From Planctomycetota bacterium (lineage in GTDB: Bacteria; Planctomycetota; Phycisphaerae; Phycisphaerales; Zrk34), in NCBI GenBank assembly GCA_016125255.1, contig WGMD01000011.1:62001-126000 (forward strand): a stretch of 64,000 nt of DNA. The letters run 5' to 3'. Positions 8,350-17,825 of the stretch are shown here, piece after piece (position 1 is the stretch's first letter; each line of letters opens with the position of its first letter). The translations under genes and the position numbers were made by a program. The notes under the pieces were generated by a model. It saw only the letters and a list, made by a program, of their open reading frames with translations, was not told the origin of the DNA and did no database searches.

Positions 8350-9585
8350 ATGGCATTTTCCCCGGAAAATTTCACAGAAAGCGCTCGAAGGCGGCTGATT
8401 GCGGCGGTCATGGCGATTTTATTGGCCGCGTCGACGGCGGTGGCGTGGTGGATGAGCGACGCGAAGGGGCCGGATCGGCTGGCGGCGTCGGAGATCGGGG
8501 CGTTCCGCTTCGCCGGGCCGGTCGGTTGGGAAAGTCAGGCCCAGAGCTTTGACGGGCCGGGACTGACGGCGAGCGTGCGCGTGATGCTCGAAGCGGGCGA
8601 GCGCGGTCGGGTGCTGTCGGTGGCGGAGCTTCAGTACGGTCGCGCGGTGTCGCCCAACGCGGCGCTGGGTTTGATCATGCAGCAGATGGTTCGGGGGCTG
8701 GCGCAGTTATTGGACACGTCGCCGCTGCGGATCGGGCCGATGGTCGGTGTGCGCGGACGGGCGTATGTGATGGGCGACGATCAGCAGATGGGCGCGGCGG
8801 ACATCGCGGTGCTCACACTCGACGGCAAGCGCTACTTCGGCCTGTCGCTCATCAGTCCGTCGATGAGCGATGCGGGCGATGCGGTGATGGTCGAGCAGAT
8901 GCTGCGCTCGGTGCTGGACCGTCGGTTCGAGCTGATGGGCAACGGGATCGACATCGGCGACCGCACGCACCTGACTTTGCCGGCGGGTTTGACGGCGGGG
9001 CGGTTGTTGGGGCGGGGGACGACGGATGTGAGTCTCCTGGTGAGTCCGACGCAGAGGCCGGAGTTTTTTTACGTGGCGCTGCGGATGATGGATACCCGTG
9101 CGGCGGTGGAGCGGTTGGCGCAGGTGAGCAGTCAGAGCACGGCATTGCCGCCGGCGCTGGCGGACTTGATCGCCAAGGCGGCGGCGCAGCCGAATGATCC
9201 GCGTTCGCGCTTCGGGGCGCTGCTGGCGTTCATGTACTGGCAGGCGCGGCATGAATTGCCGGCGCGGTTGAGCATCACGGCATCGCAAGTCGAGGGCCGG
9301 CCTGTGCTGGGCATGATGTTGAACGACGTTCGGCCGAATGTGGTGTATCAGGTGTTGGAGGCGGTGCCGCTCGATGACACGCGGGCGCTGATCATGGAGC
9401 TGGTCGCCGAGCCGACGGCCGCGGCGCAGGTTCAGGCCGAGGCGCGAGCGGTGATCAGCGGGCTGGAATTGTCAACCGCCCCCGCCGGTGCGGCCGATGA
9501 ATCACATGAGACGCCCACAGCGCCCGACGCGCCGGATTCGCCGACTCATCCGGAGGTTCCGGGGGCACGGAGGACCGCACCATGA
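8350..9585 (+). CDS. Membrane-anchored protein of unknown function
   Basis: 411 residues from ATG 8350; a GTG at 8290 would add 20 residues of unlikely sequence. One N-terminal membrane segment (LIAAVMAILLAASTAVAWWM) precedes a large extracytoplasmic domain with repeated alpha/beta character and a Pro/Ala/Thr-rich tail. No known motif is seen. The stop overlaps the ATG of the next gene (ATGA), and both proteins contain segments about stress on reading residues such as RVMLEAGERGRVLSVAELQ, so they are probably co-expressed partners. Confidence 0.65.
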   Translation: MAFSPENFTESARRRLIAAVMAILLAASTAVAWWMSDAKGPDRLAASEIGAFRFAGPVGWESQAQSFDGPGLTASVRVMLEAGERGRVLSVAELQYGRAVSPNAALGLIMQQMVRGLAQLLDTSPLRIGPMVGVRGRAYVMGDDQQMGAADIAVLTLDGKRYFGLSLISPSMSDAGDAVMVEQMLRSVLDRRFELMGNGIDIGDRTHLTLPAGLTAGRLLGRGTTDVSLLVSPTQRPEFFYVALRMMDTRAAVERLAQVSSQSTALPPALADLIAKAAAQPNDPRSRFGALLAFMYWQARHELPARLSITASQVEGRPVLGMMLNDVRPNVVYQVLEAVPLDDTRALIMELVAEPTAAAQVQAEARAVISGLELSTAPAGAADESHETPTAPDAPDSPTHPEVPGARRTAP

Positions 9586-10880
9586 TGCGACGCTTCAATT
9601 GGATCGGGATGCTGTTCGCCTGCGGCATGATCGCCGCGACGAGCGGGACTCTTCGTGCGGAGGATTCCGCGGCCGGTCGCCCGCTTTCGGATCACCGCTG
9701 GTACGACCGGTCGTACGGCCTGTCGTTTCTGGTGCCCGAAGGCACGACGGTCAAGTCGCTGACGGTCGATACGGCGATCATGCGGATGGAGGATGACAAG
9801 AAGATTTTCAACATGTCGCTTCAGGTCAAGCGTTCGCGGAGCGTGTTGACGCTCAAGCAGGTGGCGGACGAGGCGAAGATCGAGATTCGCGGGGCGCTGG
9901 GCAACAACAAGATTCTGGATGTGAAGGACCGCAAGGTGGCGGGTCTACCGGCGGTGGTGATCTACAACAGCTCGCCGCTGGCGGATGGGCGTCAGATCAT
10001 CATGGGCCAGGCCATCATGCAGATGGACCCGCAGACGTTCGCGATTCTGGACATGCGCAGCGAGATCAAGAACGCGGGGGTGTCGCAGCCGACGTTTGAA
10101 GCGGTGCTCGACTCGATGGAGATCGAGGACCCGAAGGCGATCGCGGCGCAGCGCGAGGCGGCCTTGCAGGCGGGGGCGAACTGGCGGCGGGGCGTCGATC
10201 TCAAGAAGCTTCACGCATCGCTCGTGCCCGAGCAGTACTACCGGATCGTCGATGCGGAAGGTCGGGACATCGGGTACATGCGCGTGCGGCAGACGGACGA
10301 AGCGGTCGGCGGGAAGAAGGGCGTGAGCGTCGAGATGCAGTCGCGCATCGCGGCGCAGCAATACTACTTTGACAGCATCGGGACGGTGTTTTTGTCGGAT
10401 GACGATTCGATGGAGGCATGGAAGACGATCACGACGCGCAAGCCGCAGGTCGTGCGCGGCAACGGCCCGCAGCAGGGGTTTCAGAACTCGACCGAGTCGG
10501 GCATCCGCACCGGCGACGCCATCACCGTCACCACCGATGCGCCGCAGGGCGCGGGCAAGCGCGACTACGCCCGGCCGAAGATCGGGTATCTGTCGCAGGT
10601 CGAGTCCTATCTGCTGCCGCAGCTTCTTCCGATCGATCGGCCGGGCACGTATGCGTTCTACTTTTACTCGGCGCTGGAGGGCAAGGTCGGCTTCCGCACC
10701 GACACGGTGACGCCGATGCTCAGCGGCGTGGTGATCGAGACGCGGCTCTCGCCCAATGACGCCCCGCGGAAGGCGACTTACGACGCCAATCGCAAGCTTG
10801 TCGAGAAGGATCTGGGCGGGGGCAACAAGATGATTCCGGCGACGGCGGCGGACATTCAGCGCATCTGGCAGAACCGCTAG
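9582..10880 (+). CDS. Secreted protein of unknown function
   Basis: 432 residues with a signal peptide (WIGMLFACGMIAATSGTLRA, cleavage near RAED). The mature protein is mixed alpha/beta, with no metal-binding or catalytic signature that I recognise. The middle contains RIVDAEGRDIGYMRVRQTDE, which resembles a repeated beta-sheet surface. The gene is translationally coupled to its upstream neighbour by ATGA overlap and ends 47 nt before the promoter of the GH35-like gene. Confidence 0.65.
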   Translation: MMRRFNWIGMLFACGMIAATSGTLRAEDSAAGRPLSDHRWYDRSYGLSFLVPEGTTVKSLTVDTAIMRMEDDKKIFNMSLQVKRSRSVLTLKQVADEAKIEIRGALGNNKILDVKDRKVAGLPAVVIYNSSPLADGRQIIMGQAIMQMDPQTFAILDMRSEIKNAGVSQPTFEAVLDSMEIEDPKAIAAQREAALQAGANWRRGVDLKKLHASLVPEQYYRIVDAEGRDIGYMRVRQTDEAVGGKKGVSVEMQSRIAAQQYYFDSIGTVFLSDDDSMEAWKTITTRKPQVVRGNGPQQGFQNSTESGIRTGDAITVTTDAPQGAGKRDYARPKIGYLSQVESYLLPQLLPIDRPGTYAFYFYSALEGKVGFRTDTVTPMLSGVVIETRLSPNDAPRKATYDANRKLVEKDLGGGNKMIPATAADIQRIWQNR

Positions 10881-10927
10881 CGGATTGTCTGCGTAGGTCT
10901 GATTGTGAGCGGGCGCCCGCGGGGCGT

Positions 10928-10956
10928 TTGCACAAGACCGCGGGGCCACCTATCTT
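10928..10956 (+). promoter_or_regulatory. Promoter of GH35-like gene
   Basis: TTGCAC (10928-10933), a 17-nt spacer and TATCTT (10951-10956). Transcription would begin near 10963, after the ATG at 10959. This is why the ATG at 10998 is chosen as the start of the next gene. Confidence 0.6.
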
Positions 10957-10997
10957 AAATGCCTCGTAAAGCCGCGGTTGCCCCTTCGGAAGCACGC

Positions 10998-13673
10998 ATG
11001 GCAAGCATTACCTACGACGGGCACAGCATCATCATCGACTCTCGACGCGTCTGGCTCGTCAGCGGGACGATCGACTACGCGCGGACGCCGCATCAACTGT
11101 GGCGCGATCGCATCCGTGCCGCCCGGCAGGCCGGGCTCAACTGCATCGAAACCGCCGTGTGCTGGAACGTGCATGAGCCGCAGCCGGGCAAGTTCAATTT
11201 CGAAGGCGACGCGGACCTCAAGGCATTTGTGAAGCTCATCGCCACCGAGGGCATGTGGTGCATCCTCCGCCCCGGACCCTATGTCGGCGACGGATACGAC
11301 ATGGGGGGCATGCCGGCGTGGCTTTTGGAGATGCCCGAGGTGAAGCTGCGGCAGGCGTGCCCGGCTTTCCTTCAAGTCGTCGCCCGGTATCTCGATGCGG
11401 TGATGTCGCAGGTCAAGTCGCTTCAGGTCACCGAGTCCAAGCCCGGTCCGATCGTATTGGTGCAGAACGAGCATCAATGGTTCGCCCATCACGATGATCA
11501 GGCCGAGGGATACATCGAAGTCATCACGCGCTTCCTGCGCGAGTCCGGCTGCGCGGTGCCGCTGACCAATCGCAACAATCTCTGGCAGCAGGTCCCCGGC
11601 ACGATCGACACGTGGCACGGCGACTCGAACCTGTTCATCAACTGCCGCCAGCTCCGCGCCTTGGAGCACGACACGCCGTGCATCGTGTCGGGGTTGATCA
11701 CCGGCGTGACCGACACATGGAACAGCTCCGGCGACGCGGTGCATTCGCCGGATCAATTACTCCGCGCGATGGCGGCCGTGTCCGCGAGCGGCGGGATGTT
11801 CAATCTCGCACCCTTCGCCGGGGGAACCAACTTCGCCTTCGCCGCCGGCCGACTCACCGGCTCCGACGACCAGTTCGTCACCACCGACATGGCGGCGCAC
11901 AGCCCGATCGACCAGACCGGCACCCGCACCGAAAAATACATCCGCACCAAACGCCTGTGCACCTTCCTGAGCCATTTCGCTCCGCTCATGTCGCACCTGC
12001 ACCGGGCCGAGCATCACACCGTCGCGGCGACGACGCTTTCGGTCATTCAGCAGACCGGCTCGCAGGGGTCGGTCGTCTTCGTCTGGCGCGAGACGGACGC
12101 AAAGCTCAACGAAGTCGAATTGACCACGCCCGACGGCCGAACCGTGCCGGTGCACCTCGGCGACTCGGGCGTGGCGTGGATCGTGCTCAATGCGAACCTC
12201 GAAGGCGTGGCGACGCTCGATCTGACGAGTCTGCGCCCGTGGGCATTCGTCGAGCGCCGGCTGCTGGTGCTCTTCGGTCCGGCGGGCGCGCCGGCGTTGG
12301 TGAGCATCGACGGCACGCTGATCTCCGCCGTCGTGCCCGCCACCGCCGAACCTCTCGCCTTCCAGCAGGACGCCCTGACGATCCTCATCCTCAATGAAGA
12401 GCAGATCGACGCGACGTATCTGCACAAAGGCGGACTTTACGTCGGCGCGGCCGGACTCGACGGCGCGGATCATCCGCTGCCGCATCCCGACTTCGCGACG
12501 TACTACGCCGTCGACCTCGACGGCAAGATCACGCGCCACAAGCGCGACGCGACGCCCAAGCGCACCGTGCCGCGACTCGGCGATTGGCGGTACGCCGACG
12601 TCGAAAGCTATGTCAACGGCACCGCGCCGCGCTTCGCCACGCTCAACGGCCCGAGGAGTCTGGAAGCGTGCGGCGCCGATTTCGGGTACGGCTGGTACCG
12701 CGTCCGACTCCATCGCTCGCGCGCCAAGAAGTGTCAGTTGCTCCTGCCCCAGTCCGGCGATCGCCTGCACCTGTACATGGAAGGCAAGCTCAAGAACATC
12801 CTCGGCGTCGGCCCGGGCGCGACATCGGGGCCGCTTGCCGTCGGTGCGCCCGGCGGCGACAGCGATCTGGTCTTCCTCGCCGACAACCTCGGCCGGTTCT
12901 CGCAGGATCTGGGCATTGCCTGGCCCAAGGGGTTGTATGGGCATCTGTTGGATGTGAAGCCCGTGCGGCTGCCCAAGCCCAAAGTCACCGCCGAGCCGCG
13001 CGTCGATCCGTTCGAGTTCGCCGGTTATGTGCCGCGGTGCAGCGTGGTGGATCGTCGCCCGTTCCCCCGGCATACGTTCGATGTGTCCCTGTCATCGAAG
13101 AAGACGCTCGTGCTCGAGTTCTCCGGCGACCGGCCGCGCAGCATCGTGCTCGTTAATAACAAGCCCGCCGCGATCGATATGGGGGCGGGCGTGACGGTGC
13201 GCGTACTCCTCGGTGACGCTTTGCACAAGGGCAAGAACCGCATCACGCTCGCCTACTTCGACGAGTCATGGCCCAAGTTCGACGTGAGCAAAGTGCTCAA
13301 GCTCTACGAAGTCGTCGAGAATCTCACGGAGAAGGCCGACTTCTGGTACGCCCGCTGGCAAATGCCCGCCGCCAAGTCGTACATCGACCTGCCCAGGACG
13401 ACGCCCAACGCCCCGGCGTTCTTCCGCACGACGTTTTCCGTCAGCGATGCGACGCAGCCATTGATGGTGGACCTCAACGGCATGTCCAAGGGCCAGATCT
13501 TTTTGAATGGCTACAACGTCGGCCGATACTTCCTCTCGACCCACACCGGCAAGAAAGTCCCGCCGCAGAAGCGCTACTACCTGCCCGAATGCTGGCTCAG
13601 CGCCGAAGCCGACAACGAGCTGATCCTCTTCGACGAGCACGGCAAAACCCCTTCGCGCGTCAAAATCGTCTGA
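10998..13673 (+). CDS. Glycoside hydrolase family 35-like protein, possible inactive homologue
   Basis: 891 residues, in the range of GH35 beta-galactosidases with extra beta domains. The N-terminal barrel is recognisable: SGTIDYARTPHQLWRDRI, then NCIETAVCWNVHEPQPG, LRPGPYVGDGYD and GPIVLVQNEH, with the acid/base Glu near residue 158, and GGTNFAFAAG. Where GH35 enzymes carry the nucleophile Glu (in a T-E-F/W-x-T-G-W context) this protein reads CIVSGLITG, so the Glu seems replaced. The C-terminal part (KARWQMPAA..., FLNGYNVGRYF) matches the jelly-roll domains of the family. No signal peptide is evident. GGAAGC precedes the chosen ATG. Confidence 0.75.
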   Translation: MASITYDGHSIIIDSRRVWLVSGTIDYARTPHQLWRDRIRAARQAGLNCIETAVCWNVHEPQPGKFNFEGDADLKAFVKLIATEGMWCILRPGPYVGDGYDMGGMPAWLLEMPEVKLRQACPAFLQVVARYLDAVMSQVKSLQVTESKPGPIVLVQNEHQWFAHHDDQAEGYIEVITRFLRESGCAVPLTNRNNLWQQVPGTIDTWHGDSNLFINCRQLRALEHDTPCIVSGLITGVTDTWNSSGDAVHSPDQLLRAMAAVSASGGMFNLAPFAGGTNFAFAAGRLTGSDDQFVTTDMAAHSPIDQTGTRTEKYIRTKRLCTFLSHFAPLMSHLHRAEHHTVAATTLSVIQQTGSQGSVVFVWRETDAKLNEVELTTPDGRTVPVHLGDSGVAWIVLNANLEGVATLDLTSLRPWAFVERRLLVLFGPAGAPALVSIDGTLISAVVPATAEPLAFQQDALTILILNEEQIDATYLHKGGLYVGAAGLDGADHPLPHPDFATYYAVDLDGKITRHKRDATPKRTVPRLGDWRYADVESYVNGTAPRFATLNGPRSLEACGADFGYGWYRVRLHRSRAKKCQLLLPQSGDRLHLYMEGKLKNILGVGPGATSGPLAVGAPGGDSDLVFLADNLGRFSQDLGIAWPKGLYGHLLDVKPVRLPKPKVTAEPRVDPFEFAGYVPRCSVVDRRPFPRHTFDVSLSSKKTLVLEFSGDRPRSIVLVNNKPAAIDMGAGVTVRVLLGDALHKGKNRITLAYFDESWPKFDVSKVLKLYEVVENLTEKADFWYARWQMPAAKSYIDLPRTTPNAPAFFRTTFSVSDATQPLMVDLNGMSKGQIFLNGYNVGRYFLSTHTGKKVPPQKRYYLPECWLSAEADNELILFDEHGKTPSRVKIV

Positions 13674-13686
13674 CCGCCCCCCTGTT

Positions 13687-13720
13687 TGGCGACGCCGCTT
13701 GCGGCGGGCTCTTCTTCGCC
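13687..13720. repeat. Dispersed GCGACGCCGC repeat
   Basis: GGCGACGCCGCTTGCGGCGG forms a short stem (CGCCGC/GCGGCG). It closely matches copies at 647-693 and 32373-32400 and lies directly after the GH35-like stop codon. Confidence 0.55.
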
Positions 13721-13777
13721 GTTTGTAACCATTCGCCGATGCCGCGCCTCTCAATCCACAGCCGCATAAAGTACACC

Positions 13778-14596
13778 ATGAACACCACCCTCAAATTGCT
13801 GCTGGCGTCGTTCGTGTTCACGTTGCTGTCCGCCTGCTCGCCGGGCAACGAATCCGCCGAGCCGCCGCATGAGGTCGATCCGCCCGCGCCCAAGTCCGGC
13901 ACCGAGGCCCCGCCGGCCCCGGCGCCCGCACCCGTCGCATCGGCTCACACGCCCACGACCGCGCCCGCTTCCGAGCCCGCCTCGGATGACAAGAAAGTCG
14001 AGAAGCTCGCCATGAATCCCAAGCATCCCAACGTCCCTGCCGACGCCGCTCAAGCCGTCTTCGCCGGCGGATGTTTCTGGTGCACCGAGGCGGTCTTCGA
14101 GGAGCTCGAAGGCGTCTACGAAGTCGTCAGCGGGTACGCCGGCGGGTCCGCCGAGACCGCCAACTACAAAACCGTCTGCACCGGTCTGACCGGTCACGCC
14201 GAGTCGATCAAAATCTACTACGACCCCAAACGCATCAGCTACGAAAAACTCCTCGAAGTCCACTTCGCCACGCACGACCCGACCTCGCTCAATCATCAGG
14301 GCGCCGACTACGGCACCCAGTACCGCTCCGCGATCTTCTACGCCAACGACGAGGAAAAGGAGGCCGCCGCGAAGATGATCGAGCACCTCAACGCCTCCGG
14401 CAAGTACGACAAGCCGATCGTCACCACGCTCGAACCGCTCAAGGGTTTCTACGAAGCGGAGATCTATCACCAGAACTTCGTCTGCAACAATCCGTATCAG
14501 GGCTACGTCCGGGCCGTGGCGATCCCCAAGGTGGAGAAAGTCCGCGAGAAGTTCCCCGAGCTTCTCAAGAAGGAATCCCCGCTCGATAAGAAGTGA
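13778..14596 (+). CDS. msrA: Peptide methionine-S-sulfoxide reductase, lipoprotein form
   Basis: 272 residues. A lipoprotein signal (LLLASFVFTLLSAC, lipobox LSAC) and a Pro/Ala-rich linker of about 60 residues precede a complete MsrA domain. The catalytic GGCFWC motif follows AAQAVFA, and the expected GYAGG, TGHAES and YHQNF elements are in order; extra Cys residues (VCTGL, FVCNN) are candidates for resolving cysteines. It reduces S-methionine sulfoxide in proteins, here on the outer face of the cytoplasmic or outer membrane. The ATG at 13778 is used because the lipoprotein signal begins there, although the frame is open far upstream. Confidence 0.93.
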   Translation: MNTTLKLLLASFVFTLLSACSPGNESAEPPHEVDPPAPKSGTEAPPAPAPAPVASAHTPTTAPASEPASDDKKVEKLAMNPKHPNVPADAAQAVFAGGCFWCTEAVFEELEGVYEVVSGYAGGSAETANYKTVCTGLTGHAESIKIYYDPKRISYEKLLEVHFATHDPTSLNHQGADYGTQYRSAIFYANDEEKEAAAKMIEHLNASGKYDKPIVTTLEPLKGFYEAEIYHQNFVCNNPYQGYVRAVAIPKVEKVREKFPELLKKESPLDKK

Positions 14597-14612
14597 GTTG
14601 GCACGGGGAACT

Positions 14613-16583
14613 TCAGTTGCCCGTGTTCCGCTTTCCGCGCGTCGCCGCCCGATACAGCATCACGACCACACCGACAAGCAGCACCACGCCCGGCCAGCTC
14701 GGCGGATGCTCCGGCCCGATCGCCATCGGGTTCGACCCCTCGTCAATCACCAGCGGGATCGCCAGCCCGATGCCCAAGAGCGCCTCCCCCGTGATCAATC
14801 CCGCCGCCAACAGCAGCCCGTTCCGCGCGCCTATTTCGCGCATCGCATCCATCGTCGCCTGAAGCTCGCCCTGAGCTTCCTCGCGCTGAGAGCGGCGCAG
14901 ATGAAACCGATCCGCCGCATACGCCACCACCCCGCCGAGCATCATCGCCACGCCCAGATCCAAGGGCAGATACAACCCCACCGCCACCGCCAGCACCGGC
15001 GCCCGAAACGCCGCGCGCTTCTTTTCGAGCATCACATCCAGCACGATCACGCCGATCGCCACGCCCGCGCCGATGAGCACCATCGTCCATGGCAGATCGC
15101 GCGCGAAGACGCCCTTCGCCACCGAGGCCATCAGCGTCGACTGCGGGGCCGGCAACGGCGTCTGACCCGCGACCGCGATCGGCCCGATCCCGTATGCTTT
15201 CAATAACAGCGTCAGCACCGGCGCCATCACGAAGGAGCCCGCCAACACGCCCGAGCACTGCGCGATCTGCTGTTTCCACGGTGTCGCGCCGACCAGATGC
15301 CCCGTCTTCAAATCCTGCATGTTGTCCCCGCCGATCGCCGCCGCGCAGCACACCACCGCGCCGATCAAGATCGCCGCCGTCGGCCCCGTCGCCTCCGACA
15401 CGCCCAGCGCCAACAGCAACAGCGCCGCCGTCAACAGCGTCGCGATCGTCACACCCGACACCGGATTGTTCGACGACCCCACCAATCCCGCCATGTACGC
15501 CGCCACCGCCGAGAACAAAAATCCCGCGATGAGCATGATCAGGGCCATGATCGCCGCGATGCCCATGTCATGCGTCACATGCTCGAACACGAAGTACAAC
15601 GGAATCACCGACAGCGCCAGCGCCCCGAAAATCCACGGCAGGGGGGCATCCATCTCCGTGCGATTCGGCGTCGCCGCATCGGCGTCGCGCGACTTGCGAT
15701 ACAACGCCAGTCCCGCACCGATGCCTTCGACCAGACTGGGCCAGAGCCGAATCAGCGCCCACAATCCGCCGACCACCATCGCGCCCACCCCGATATAGCG
15801 CGTCTGCGTTCTCCAGATCGACCAGGCGACGTCCGCCGCCGCGTCGTTTGTGTCGCCGTGCATCGCCGCGACGATCGGAATCGCGATGAACCAGTTGATC
15901 GCCCCGCCGATGAAGACGAGCGCTGCGATGTTGAGCCCGACGATGTACCCGACGCCGACGAGCGCCGGCGCGACGGTCATGCCGATGTACCCGACGCTCG
16001 AACCGATGCGTCCCGCGATGTGCGCCGCATCAGTCCACAAGCGCAGCCCCGTCTCGCCGATCTTGAACAGCGCCCCGGCCAGCGCCCCGAACACGAGCGG
16101 CAACAGGTCCGCGCCCGCCTTGTCGCCGATCTTGAGCACCTCGGCCGTGGCCACGCCTTCGGGGAACTTGAGCTTCGCGCTGACGATCAGCGCCCGGCGG
16201 AGCGGAATCGTGAACCCCACGCCGATGAGCCCGCCCAGCGCCGCGATGATCGTCGTCTGCCAGTAATCGAAATGGTCCCACACGCCCAGAATCACCAGCG
16301 CCGGCAACGTGAACAGCACGCCCGCCGCCAGCGCCTCGCCCGCCGACGCGGCCGTCTGCACGATGTTGTTTTCGAGAATGGTTGAGCGCTTGAACAATCG
16401 CAGCACGCCCATCGAGATCACCGCCGCGGGAATCGACGCCGCCACCGTCAGCCCCGCCTTGAGCCCCAGGTACACATTCGCCGCCCCGAGAATGATCGAA
16501 AGCAAAACCCCCAGCCCCAGCGCCTTGAACGTTAGCTGCGGCGGATCGTCAGCGGGAGAAACGTAAGGACGTTCATCACTCAT
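14613..16583 (-). CDS. OPT-family oligopeptide/metal-chelate transporter
   Basis: 656 residues from ATG 16583. The upstream open frame contains only repeat sequence (GDQGLGIGDRQ), so it is not coding. There are about 14 to 16 hydrophobic helices. The start (PQLTFKALGLGVLLSIILGA, then ANVYLGLKAGLTVAASIPAA) is the hallmark of the OPT superfamily, and KLKFPEGVATAEVL plus the internal GDNMQDLKTGHLVGATPWKQ are also typical. Proton-coupled uptake of oligopeptides or metal-siderophore complexes is the family role. The substrate cannot be told from sequence. Confidence 0.88.
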   Translation of the reverse strand: MSDERPYVSPADDPPQLTFKALGLGVLLSIILGAANVYLGLKAGLTVAASIPAAVISMGVLRLFKRSTILENNIVQTAASAGEALAAGVLFTLPALVILGVWDHFDYWQTTIIAALGGLIGVGFTIPLRRALIVSAKLKFPEGVATAEVLKIGDKAGADLLPLVFGALAGALFKIGETGLRLWTDAAHIAGRIGSSVGYIGMTVAPALVGVGYIVGLNIAALVFIGGAINWFIAIPIVAAMHGDTNDAAADVAWSIWRTQTRYIGVGAMVVGGLWALIRLWPSLVEGIGAGLALYRKSRDADAATPNRTEMDAPLPWIFGALALSVIPLYFVFEHVTHDMGIAAIMALIMLIAGFLFSAVAAYMAGLVGSSNNPVSGVTIATLLTAALLLLALGVSEATGPTAAILIGAVVCCAAAIGGDNMQDLKTGHLVGATPWKQQIAQCSGVLAGSFVMAPVLTLLLKAYGIGPIAVAGQTPLPAPQSTLMASVAKGVFARDLPWTMVLIGAGVAIGVIVLDVMLEKKRAAFRAPVLAVAVGLYLPLDLGVAMMLGGVVAYAADRFHLRRSQREEAQGELQATMDAMREIGARNGLLLAAGLITGEALLGIGLAIPLVIDEGSNPMAIGPEHPPSWPGVVLLVGVVVMLYRAATRGKRNTGN

Positions 16584-16606
16584 GAAGACGGATCGTAACC
16601 GAAAGC

Positions 16607-16680
16607 GGGGATCAGGGGTCAGGGATCGGGAGTCGGCATTTTGCCTGTCCCCGATCCCCAACCCCTGATCCCCGATCCCT
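16607..16680. repeat. GATCAGGGGTC-type inverted repeat
   Basis: The left arm GGGGATCAGGGGTCAGGGAT (16607 onward) and the right arm CCCCAACCCCTGATCCCC form an imperfect inverted repeat of about 74 bp. The same word occurs inside the FecR-like gene at 40673-40699. It separates two minus-strand genes. Confidence 0.65.
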
Positions 16681-16683
16681 CCT

Positions 16684-17799
16684 TCAACCCCCCGCACGAA
16701 ACTCGATCGAATCAACCCCCGTGTACATCCCCTCCATGTTCAATCGGAACTCATCGGGATTGGGCGAATGGGCCAGCGCGTCGGCGGAGTCAATCAGGTC
16801 GGCCTTGCAGAGTTGGACCAGCGATTGATTGAGCGTGAGCATGCCCGTGTCGCGCCCGCGCTTCATCAAGTCGTACAACTCGGTGAAGCGGCTCTCGGTG
16901 AGCATCCGCCGCACAGTCGGCGTGCCGAGCAGCACTTCCGTCGCCGGCAGCCGCCCCTTGCCGTCCTTGCGCGGCAGCAGGCGCATCGACACCATGCCGA
17001 TGAGCGTCGTCGCCAGGTCGGCCGTCGCCTGACCGCGCGCCTCCGGCGGAAAGTAATTCAGGATGCGATCAATCGACTGCACCACGCTCGTCGTATGCAG
17101 CGTCGAGAGCACCAGATGCCCCGTCAGCGCCGCGTTCAGCGCCGTCTCCATCGTGTCGCGGTCGCGCATTTCACCGATGAGGATGACATCGGGCGACTGG
17201 CGCACGACGTGCCGCAGCGCGGTGGCGAACGATTCGGTGTCGTAGCCGACCTGCCGCTGATGGATGAGGCAGTTGATGGGTTCGTGGATGAACTCGATGG
17301 GGTCTTCGATGGTGACGATGTGCTCGCGGCGGGTGGCGTTGATGTGATGCACGAGCGCGGCGAGCGTCGTCGACTTGCCGCAGCCCGTCGGACCCACGAC
17401 GAGAATCAGACCGCGACGCCGGTCCGCCATCTTCACGATCGTCTCCGGCAGGTTCAGCCGCTCGAACGCCACGCCCCCCGTCGGAATCAGCCGGGCGACG
17501 AGTGCGAGGCGGCCCTGCTGCATGAACAGGTTGACGCGGAAACGCCCCGCCCCGCCCGCCGTGCAAGCCACGTCAATGTCCGGCGAATCGGCGAACCGCT
17601 TCAGCGCGATCGGCGTGAGCAATTGCTCCAGACATGCCCGCAACGCCGGCTCCGCCAGCGGCGGCATCTCCACGCTGATCAATTCGCCGTTGATCCGAAA
17701 CGTCGGCGGATCGTCCGCCCGTAAAAACAGATCCGACGCCTCCAGCTCGACCATCTTCTTGAGATACACATCCAGCGGATTGACCGTCGCGTCGCTCAT
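16684..17799 (-). CDS. PilT/PilU-type twitching ATPase
   Basis: 371 residues, the usual PilT length. The N-terminal domain (ASDLFLRADDPPTFRINGEL) is followed by Walker A GPTGCGKS (136-143), the Asp box (IVTIEDPIEFIH) and Walker B region ILIGEMRD (206-213), then the His box HTTSVVQSIDRI. It should be a hexameric cytoplasmic ATPase that powers pilus retraction. No pilus structural genes are beside it, and the C-terminus differs from canonical PilT, so PilU is as likely as PilT. The next minus-strand gene upstream ends 26 nt away. Confidence 0.88.
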   Translation of the reverse strand: MSDATVNPLDVYLKKMVELEASDLFLRADDPPTFRINGELISVEMPPLAEPALRACLEQLLTPIALKRFADSPDIDVACTAGGAGRFRVNLFMQQGRLALVARLIPTGGVAFERLNLPETIVKMADRRRGLILVVGPTGCGKSTTLAALVHHINATRREHIVTIEDPIEFIHEPINCLIHQRQVGYDTESFATALRHVVRQSPDVILIGEMRDRDTMETALNAALTGHLVLSTLHTTSVVQSIDRILNYFPPEARGQATADLATTLIGMVSMRLLPRKDGKGRLPATEVLLGTPTVRRMLTESRFTELYDLMKRGRDTGMLTLNQSLVQLCKADLIDSADALAHSPNPDEFRLNMEGMYTGVDSIEFRAGG

Positions 17800-17825
17800 G
17801 ATGCGTCATCCTATGTGGGATCAGA

